Origin: Streptomyces sp. NBC_01232
GTDB taxonomy: Bacteria; Actinomycetota; Actinomycetes; Streptomycetales; Streptomycetaceae
Reading direction: 5' to 3'
Assembly (NCBI RefSeq): GCF_035989885.1
Contig: NZ_CP108518.1
Location: 6,439,001-6,503,000 of the forward strand
Length of the DNA: 64,000 nucleotides
Translations under genes and position numbers: made by a program
In this document: piece by piece, positions 63,113 to 64,000 of the stretch
How the letters are laid out: every line of letters starts with the position of its first letter
How positions within the stretch are numbered: position 1 is the stretch's first letter
Notes under the pieces: generated by a model
The model's database searches: none
Seen by the model: the letters and a program-made list of their open reading frames with translations, nothing else
What the model was told of the DNA's origin: nothing

Positions 63113-64000
63113 TTGTACGTCCTGCTCATCGCGAGCGCGTTCAACAGCCTCACGCAGCGAGTCCACGCCGAGCTGCGCGACCGCGGCCACCGCGTCGCGG
63201 TCGAACTCGCGCTGCCCGGCGCCTGCCTGGCCGACGCCGTCCGCGGTCACCGCCCCGACCTCGTGCTCGCCCCCATGCTGCGCACGGCCCTGCCCGAGGA
63301 GGTGTGGGCCGCACACACCTGCCTGATCGTCCACCCGGGACCGGTCGGCGACCGCGGCCCCTCCTCGCTCGACCGGGCCATCCAGGACGGCGAGTCCCGG
63401 TGGGGGGTGACCGTCCTGCAGGCCAACGCGGAGATGGACGCCGGCGACGTCTGGGCCTCGGCCCCCTGCCCGGTGCCGCCGGTCGGCAAGAGCGACCTCT
63501 ACCGGGGCGAGATCGCGGACGCCGCGCTGGAGGCCGTCCTGCTCGCGGTGGAACGGTTCGCCTCCGGTACCTACACCCCGCAGCCCCAGGCCGAGGGCCG
63601 GGCCCGCCCGCTGCTGCGCCAGGAGGAGCGCCGGATCGACTGGGAGAACGACACCACCGAGGACGTCCTGCGCGCGCTGCGCGCCGCCGACTCGCAGCCC
63701 GGCGTACGGGACGACGACCTGCTCGGCGGCGAGTGGTTCCTGTACGGCGGGCACCGCGAGGAGCAGCTGCGCGGCCGCCCCGGCGAGCTGCTGGCCACCC
63801 GGACCGGGGCGCTCTGCCGGGCCACGGCCGACGGCGCGGTCTGGATCCCGGAACTGCGCGCCCGCCGCCGGCCGGGAGGCCCGGCCGCCCCCAAACTGCC
63901 CGCCGCGCTCGCGCTCGCCGACCGGCTGCCCCCGCTTCCCGAACGTCCCGCACCGCCGCACAGCGGCCCGCACCGCCGCACCTGGTCCGACATCGGCTAC
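63113..64000 (+). CDS. hypX: HypX-type hydrogenase maturation / formyltransferase-like protein, 5' part
   Basis: 296 codons of an open frame that continues past the window. TTG 63113, with GGGAG about six bases upstream, gives 'LYVLLIASAFNSLTQRVHAEL', the usual HypX/HoxX beginning. The N-terminal domain is related to 10-formyl-tetrahydrofolate transferases: 'VLAPMLRTALPEEVWAAHTCLIVHPGPVGDRGPSSLD' (H74-P-G-P) and 'GVTVLQANAEMDAGDVW'. HypX makes the CO ligand of the [NiFe]-hydrogenase active site under aerobic conditions using an N-terminal formyltransferase-like domain and a C-terminal enoyl-CoA-hydratase-like domain that would lie outside the window. No hydrogenase gene is visible here, so they should lie downstream. 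Confidence 0.85.
   Translation, partial: MYVLLIASAFNSLTQRVHAELRDRGHRVAVELALPGACLADAVRGHRPDLVLAPMLRTALPEEVWAAHTCLIVHPGPVGDRGPSSLDRAIQDGESRWGVTVLQANAEMDAGDVWASAPCPVPPVGKSDLYRGEIADAALEAVLLAVERFASGTYTPQPQAEGRARPLLRQEERRIDWENDTTEDVLRALRAADSQPGVRDDDLLGGEWFLYGGHREEQLRGRPGELLATRTGALCRATADGAVWIPELRARRRPGGPAAPKLPAALALADRLPPLPERPAPPHSGPHRRTWSDIGY

Overview
The window is a high-GC stretch of an actinobacterial chromosome, almost certainly Streptomyces. GC is very high, GTG and TTG starts are common, and stop/start overlaps of the ATGA/GTGA type are frequent. It also carries a two-domain geosmin synthase, a Streptomyces-type cobalamin locus and SAV_2336-type proteins. No rRNA, tRNA or CRISPR array was seen.

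Layout: 1-5.6 kb holds the end of a beta-propeller protein, a septum-formation-domain membrane protein, an Eis-type acetyltransferase, geosmin synthase and a small helix-hairpin-helix-like protein. 5.7-16.7 kb is an aerobic cobalamin locus: cobN (behind a cobalamin riboswitch) diverges from cobG-cobH-cobIJ, which face cobL-cobM-cobK plus a GNAT gene. 16.8-18.6 kb has an SDR oxidoreductase and a TetR regulator. 18.7-19.9 kb is a complete IS630-family element inserted at a TA that is part of the stop codon of a trypsin-like protease gene.

The most interesting block is 21.1-29.2 kb. It is a four-gene run: alpha/beta hydrolase, caspase-like/VMAP protein, MoxR-type AAA+ ATPase, and a 1193-residue protein that joins a degenerate vWA-like SAV_2336 N-terminal domain, a trypsin fold without its catalytic triad, a cyclase-like domain and pentapeptide repeats. 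This fits the NTP-dependent 'ternary' conflict systems (VMAP, MoxR, vWA) with added effector modules. A voltage-gated cation-channel gene converges on it.

30.4-57.4 kb is a large exopolysaccharide locus. It encodes sugar-nucleotide enzymes (UDP-HexNAc dehydrogenase, 2-epimerase, Gfo/Idh oxidoreductase, two DegT aminotransferases, hexapeptide acetyltransferases), five glycosyltransferases, a Wzx-type flippase, three Wzz-type proteins (one fused to an O-antigen ligase/polymerase domain), a beta-helix protein and a large secreted protein with a dimethylformamidase-like domain. The enzymes could together make a 2-acetamido or 2,3-diacetamido uronic acid and a 4-amino sugar. A cupin, an amidohydrolase and an ECF41 sigma factor sit inside the locus.

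57.5-64 kb holds an MFS transporter, a TolB-like protein, a second alpha/beta hydrolase, small hypotheticals, an IS5 transposase remnant with a nearby MITE-like inverted repeat, and the start of a hypX-type hydrogenase maturation gene cut by the window end.
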